Part shown: piece by piece, positions 6,491 through 8,226 of the stretch
Layout of the letters: every line of letters begins with the position of its first letter
Numbering within the stretch: the stretch's first letter is position 1
The notes under the pieces: model-generated
The model's input: the letters and a program-made list of their open reading frames with translations, nothing else
Database searches by the model: none
What the model was told of the DNA's origin: nothing
Origin: DATLYH01 sp035575035
GTDB taxonomy: Bacteria > Planctomycetota > Planctomycetia > Gemmatales > Gemmataceae
Reading direction: 5' to 3'
Assembly (NCBI GenBank): GCA_035575035.1
Contig: DATLYH010000275.1
Location: 1-8,226, forward strand
DNA: 8,226 bases
Program-made: the position numbers and the translations under genes

Positions 6491-6567
6491 TCTTGGGAGT
6501 GCGGCGAAGGATCGCTGCTTGGGATTCTTTCATCCCCAAGCGGCGAGCCCTCGCCGCACTCCCCAGA
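6491..6567. repeat. Long near-perfect inverted repeat (MITE-like or structured 3' end)
   Basis: The left arm GGGAGTGCGGCGA (6495-6507) is exactly complementary to TCGCCGCACTCCC (6551-6563). Pairing continues inward through TCGCTGCTTGGG (6512-6523) against CCCAAGCGGCGA (6535-6546), with two mismatches and one G-T wobble, to a loop of about ten bases. It continues outward through TCT/AGA past one mismatch. The total stem is over 25 pairs. An alternative hairpin, CGGCGAG/CTCGCCG, sits within the right arm (6541-6556). It starts about 11 bases after the cytochrome stop on the minus strand. No T-run follows. Similar GGAGTGCGGCGA strings are, from memory, dispersed in planctomycete genomes. Confidence 0.7.
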
Positions 6568-6578
6568 AGCGCCGTCGC

Positions 6579-7181
6579 TTAATCGCGGAAGACGCCGTGG
6601 CAGTTGTTGCAAGTGCTGTTAAGGTTGGTGGCGGCCGCCTTGACCTGGGCAGCGTCCTTGGCCTGGGATGCCTTGGCCAACTCCCGTGCAAACTTGCCCA
6701 TGTCTTCGGTCCACTTGGCCCAGTCCTTGGGATCTTTCTCCCCCATCTTTGTCTTGACCGGACTCTTGCTCTTGGTCACCTCGGCGATCGCTGCCATGAT
6801 GTACGCCGCCCGGGCCAGGTCGGGCCCCGCCTTGTTCAGCTCGCCGGCCGGCAACGGCTTGCGGGCCATGCCGATCAACTTCGCTTCGATGCCGTCAGGC
6901 GTGACAGTGCCGGGGCTGCCGATGCCGATGCCGCCGTTGGCCCGCAACTTCATCTGCTGCATGATCGGCAGCAGGTCGTACTTCTTCAGCGCTTCGGTCT
7001 GCTTCGAGGTCTCGGCCGCATTGTTCTTCTCGATGGCATCGGCCAGCTTAAACAGGATCTCGCGGATTTCCTTGGCCACTTTCTCCTCGTCGGCCTGGCG
7101 GCCGCTCAGCGGGGTGGTCAGGAACCAAATTGCCACCGCCAAGGCAGCACCGATCGCCGCCATTCGTGCATTCAGTCTCAT
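6579..7181 (-). CDS. Secreted c-type cytochrome, cytochrome c'-like (class II), C-terminal haem
   Basis: The 200-residue precursor starts with a signal peptide: basic MRLNAR, a hydrophobic stretch to about 26, and probable cleavage near residue 30 before DEEK. The mature part is rich in Lys, Ala and Glu and is predicted helical (about 36-60, 62-80, 115-136, 154-190). The single haem-binding motif CNNCH (191-195) lies five residues from the C-terminus in TCNNCHGVFRD. This matches class II cytochromes c (c'-type four-helix bundles), where His195 is the axial ligand. The mature length, about 170, exceeds the usual 125-135 residues of cytochrome c'; the extra part is around residues 80-115. It probably acts outside the cytoplasmic membrane in electron transfer or gas binding; the partner is unknown. 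The ATG has a strong GAGGAGGAG site just upstream. No clear promoter is seen between 7182 and 7362. Confidence 0.82.
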   Translation of the reverse strand: MRLNARMAAIGAALAVAIWFLTTPLSGRQADEEKVAKEIREILFKLADAIEKNNAAETSKQTEALKKYDLLPIMQQMKLRANGGIGIGSPGTVTPDGIEAKLIGMARKPLPAGELNKAGPDLARAAYIMAAIAEVTKSKSPVKTKMGEKDPKDWAKWTEDMGKFARELAKASQAKDAAQVKAAATNLNSTCNNCHGVFRD

Positions 7182-7417
7182 GACTCCTCCTCATACTCAA
7201 GGGGTTAGCGAACGATCCCGCGGCAGTTTTTCTATGGCCCCCGGGGTAAGCCGGTCAGGGTAAGGGGTCCGGAAGGTTGGGGTGGGTGCCGGCGGGCACA
7301 AGGGCGGGCAGGAGTGCCGATACTCTCCCGGCCGCGTCCCGACGGCGTCTGCGAAGTGTCATCTTAAAAAGGCAGCCTCGCTTTGCAAGGGGGCACGGCC
7401 CCCGAGGCGGCTTCTGT
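7182..7417. other. Spacer between the kinase and cytochrome genes
   Basis: This 236-base gap holds the kinase terminator at its right end and the cytochrome Shine-Dalgarno stretch at its left end. A possible -35 (CTGACC on the minus strand) is followed about 16 bases later by CATAGA, too weak to call a promoter. I see no small gene in it. Confidence 0.4.
7366..7412 (-). terminator. Bipartite intrinsic terminator of the kinase gene
   Basis: Read on the minus strand after the kinase stop, GCCTC pairs with GAGGC (7404-7408 with 7375-7379), and the stem extends by two G-C pairs past one mismatch. Inside it sits a second perfect hairpin, GGGGGC-CGT-GCCCCC (7389-7403). A run of five Ts (7366-7370) follows directly after CTGCC. 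The start is about 5 bases after the kinase stop codon. The pairing and the T-run make this a convincing Rho-independent terminator. Confidence 0.7.
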
Positions 7418-8086
7418 TCATGCGGTGGCGCCTGTGTATCGCCCCACGCGCTCTAGCTCATCGAGCAGCTCCGCCGCCGTCTGGTAGCGCTCCTCCGGCC
7501 GCTTTGCCAGCAGCCGCAGCACCACCCCCTCGAACAGCCCCGGGATCGACAGCTGCACCTTGGTCGGCCTCACCGGCTCGGCGTTGCGGATCTTGCTGAC
7601 CGTCTCCACCAGCGTCTGCCCGGCAAACGGCGGCTTGCCCGTCAGCAGCGCGTACACTGTCGCCCCCAGGCTGAACAGGTCACTGCGGCTGTCCACCTCC
7701 GCCGACTGGCTCCGCGTCCGTTCCGGCGACATGTAGTTGACATCGCCGACCAGTTCACCCGGCCGGGTGATCTGGTAGGCCAGCGTTCCCTCCAGTGCCT
7801 TGGCCAGCATCAGATCGCCCAGTTTGGCCACCTTGTCCTCGGCCCGGATCAGGATGTTCGCCGGCGTGATGTTACGGTGGATCATGTTGTTGCCGTGGGC
7901 GTAGTCTAGGGCCCGGGCGATGTGCACCGCCACCCGGTAGGCGTGCCGCCAGTCGAGCATCCCGGCCACGCCGATCCGCCGGATCACCTCCGTCAGGCTT
8001 TCCCCTTCGACCAACTCCATCGACACCCAGCAGTACGGCCCACTTTTGCCCGCGCCGTAGACCGTCACCAGGTTAGGGTGAGCCAA
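7418..8086 (-). CDS. Ser/Thr protein kinase C-lobe, N-terminally truncated, non-canonical catalytic motifs
   Basis: The frame encodes the kinase domain from the HPNLVTVYG segment (residues 3-11) to a normal-looking end. Visible elements are hinge-region SMELVEGESL (22-31), the catalytic loop HRNITPAN (70-77), DLMLAK (91-96) at the DFG position, SPER (120-123) for APE, and SRSDLFSLG (133-141) for subdomain IX. The catalytic-loop Asp is Asn72 and DFG is DLM, although Asp91 and Asn77 are kept. The glycine-rich loop and the ATP-binding VAVK lysine are absent. The frame meets a TGA at 8105-8107, only six codons upstream of the TTG shown, and the sequence beyond is not N-lobe-like. TTG at 8086 is only the first available start, with a weak AAGGG nearby. 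It is therefore probably a remnant of a longer kinase or pseudokinase gene. An intrinsic terminator follows it. Confidence 0.75.
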   Translation of the reverse strand: MAHPNLVTVYGAGKSGPYCWVSMELVEGESLTEVIRRIGVAGMLDWRHAYRVAVHIARALDYAHGNNMIHRNITPANILIRAEDKVAKLGDLMLAKALEGTLAYQITRPGELVGDVNYMSPERTRSQSAEVDSRSDLFSLGATVYALLTGKPPFAGQTLVETVSKIRNAEPVRPTKVQLSIPGLFEGVVLRLLAKRPEERYQTAAELLDELERVGRYTGATA

Positions 8087-8104
8087 GGCAGCCCTTTGAA
8101 GGTG

Positions 8105-8224
8105 TCATTTTCTGCTCTTCTCCTGGGCCAGGAGCCGGGCAGTTGCAACGTGTTTGGCTTTGGTGAAACGCGCTCTTCGCGGGCGAGGCTTCTTGGGACC
8201 ACGCACTTGCTTCTGATACCGCTC
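8105..8224 (-). CDS. C-terminal 39 codons of a basic protein, possibly a transposase (runs off the window)
   Basis: On the minus strand the frame is open from the window edge to a TGA at 8105-8107 and encodes 39 residues. It is strongly basic, with VRGPKKPRPRRAR followed by KAKHVATARLLAQEKSRK. From memory the VRGPKK and HVATARLL blocks resemble the C-termini of planctomycete IS4-like transposases; this is not checked. It has no start codon inside the window. It is in the same frame as the kinase remnant, and kinase-like sequence (QRAALAHPNL) begins within about four codons after its stop. This suggests that an insertion or rearrangement removed the kinase N-lobe. Confidence 0.4.
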   Translation of the reverse strand, partial: ERYQKQVRGPKKPRPRRARFTKAKHVATARLLAQEKSRK

Positions 8225-8226
8225 CA

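Noticed and set aside
6297..7208. 303-codon plus-strand open frame opposite the cytochrome gene
   Set aside because: It is an antisense shadow of the cytochrome, the long hairpin and the epimerase start, with no recognisable motif.
7182..7290. Promoter for the cytochrome gene (CTGACC with CATAGA)
   Set aside because: The -10 match is poor and the GC-rich context gives such matches by chance.

Overview
The window is a GC-rich bacterial chromosome segment that most resembles a planctomycete, probably of the Gemmataceae type. This is judged from memory of those genomes and not from a search. The grounds are the Uma2-family protein with the YWEAGI/EYWLVDAR style, the Ser/Thr kinase with HRN and DLM in place of HRD and DFG, the short c-type cytochrome with its only haem motif at the C-terminus, and a spacer repeat built on AATGACGAA.

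Layout, left to right. Bases 25-2211 hold three minus-strand genes: a MurB homologue with altered active-site residues, a Uma2-family endonuclease-like protein, and a short ORF whose C-terminal half looks like the end of a ketoacyl-ACP synthase III. Bases 2298-5470 hold two plus-strand genes: ftsH, with a recognisable sigma70-type promoter and a GTG start, and a family 2 glycosyltransferase. An array of short repeats separates them, starting inside the ftsH stop region. The glycosyltransferase ends at a good intrinsic terminator that runs into the stop codon of the convergent gene. Bases 5468-8226 are minus strand: an NAD-dependent sugar-nucleotide epimerase/dehydratase, a very long hairpin, a secreted cytochrome c'-like protein, a bipartite intrinsic terminator, a Ser/Thr kinase lacking its N-lobe, and at the window edge the last 39 codons of a basic protein that may be a transposase.

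How the genes relate. MurB (peptidoglycan precursor), the glycosyltransferase and the sugar epimerase all fit cell-envelope glycan synthesis, and FtsH is membrane protein quality control. The genes are mostly separate transcription units, and I see no strong multi-gene operon. Several loci show decay or rearrangement: the chimeric ORF at 1876-2211, the kinase truncated near 8105, and the repeat-rich spacers. I found no CRISPR array, tRNA, rRNA or clear new multi-gene system. The points most worth following are the MurB active-site changes, the kinase with non-canonical catalytic motifs and a broken N-lobe, and the two spacer repeat structures.
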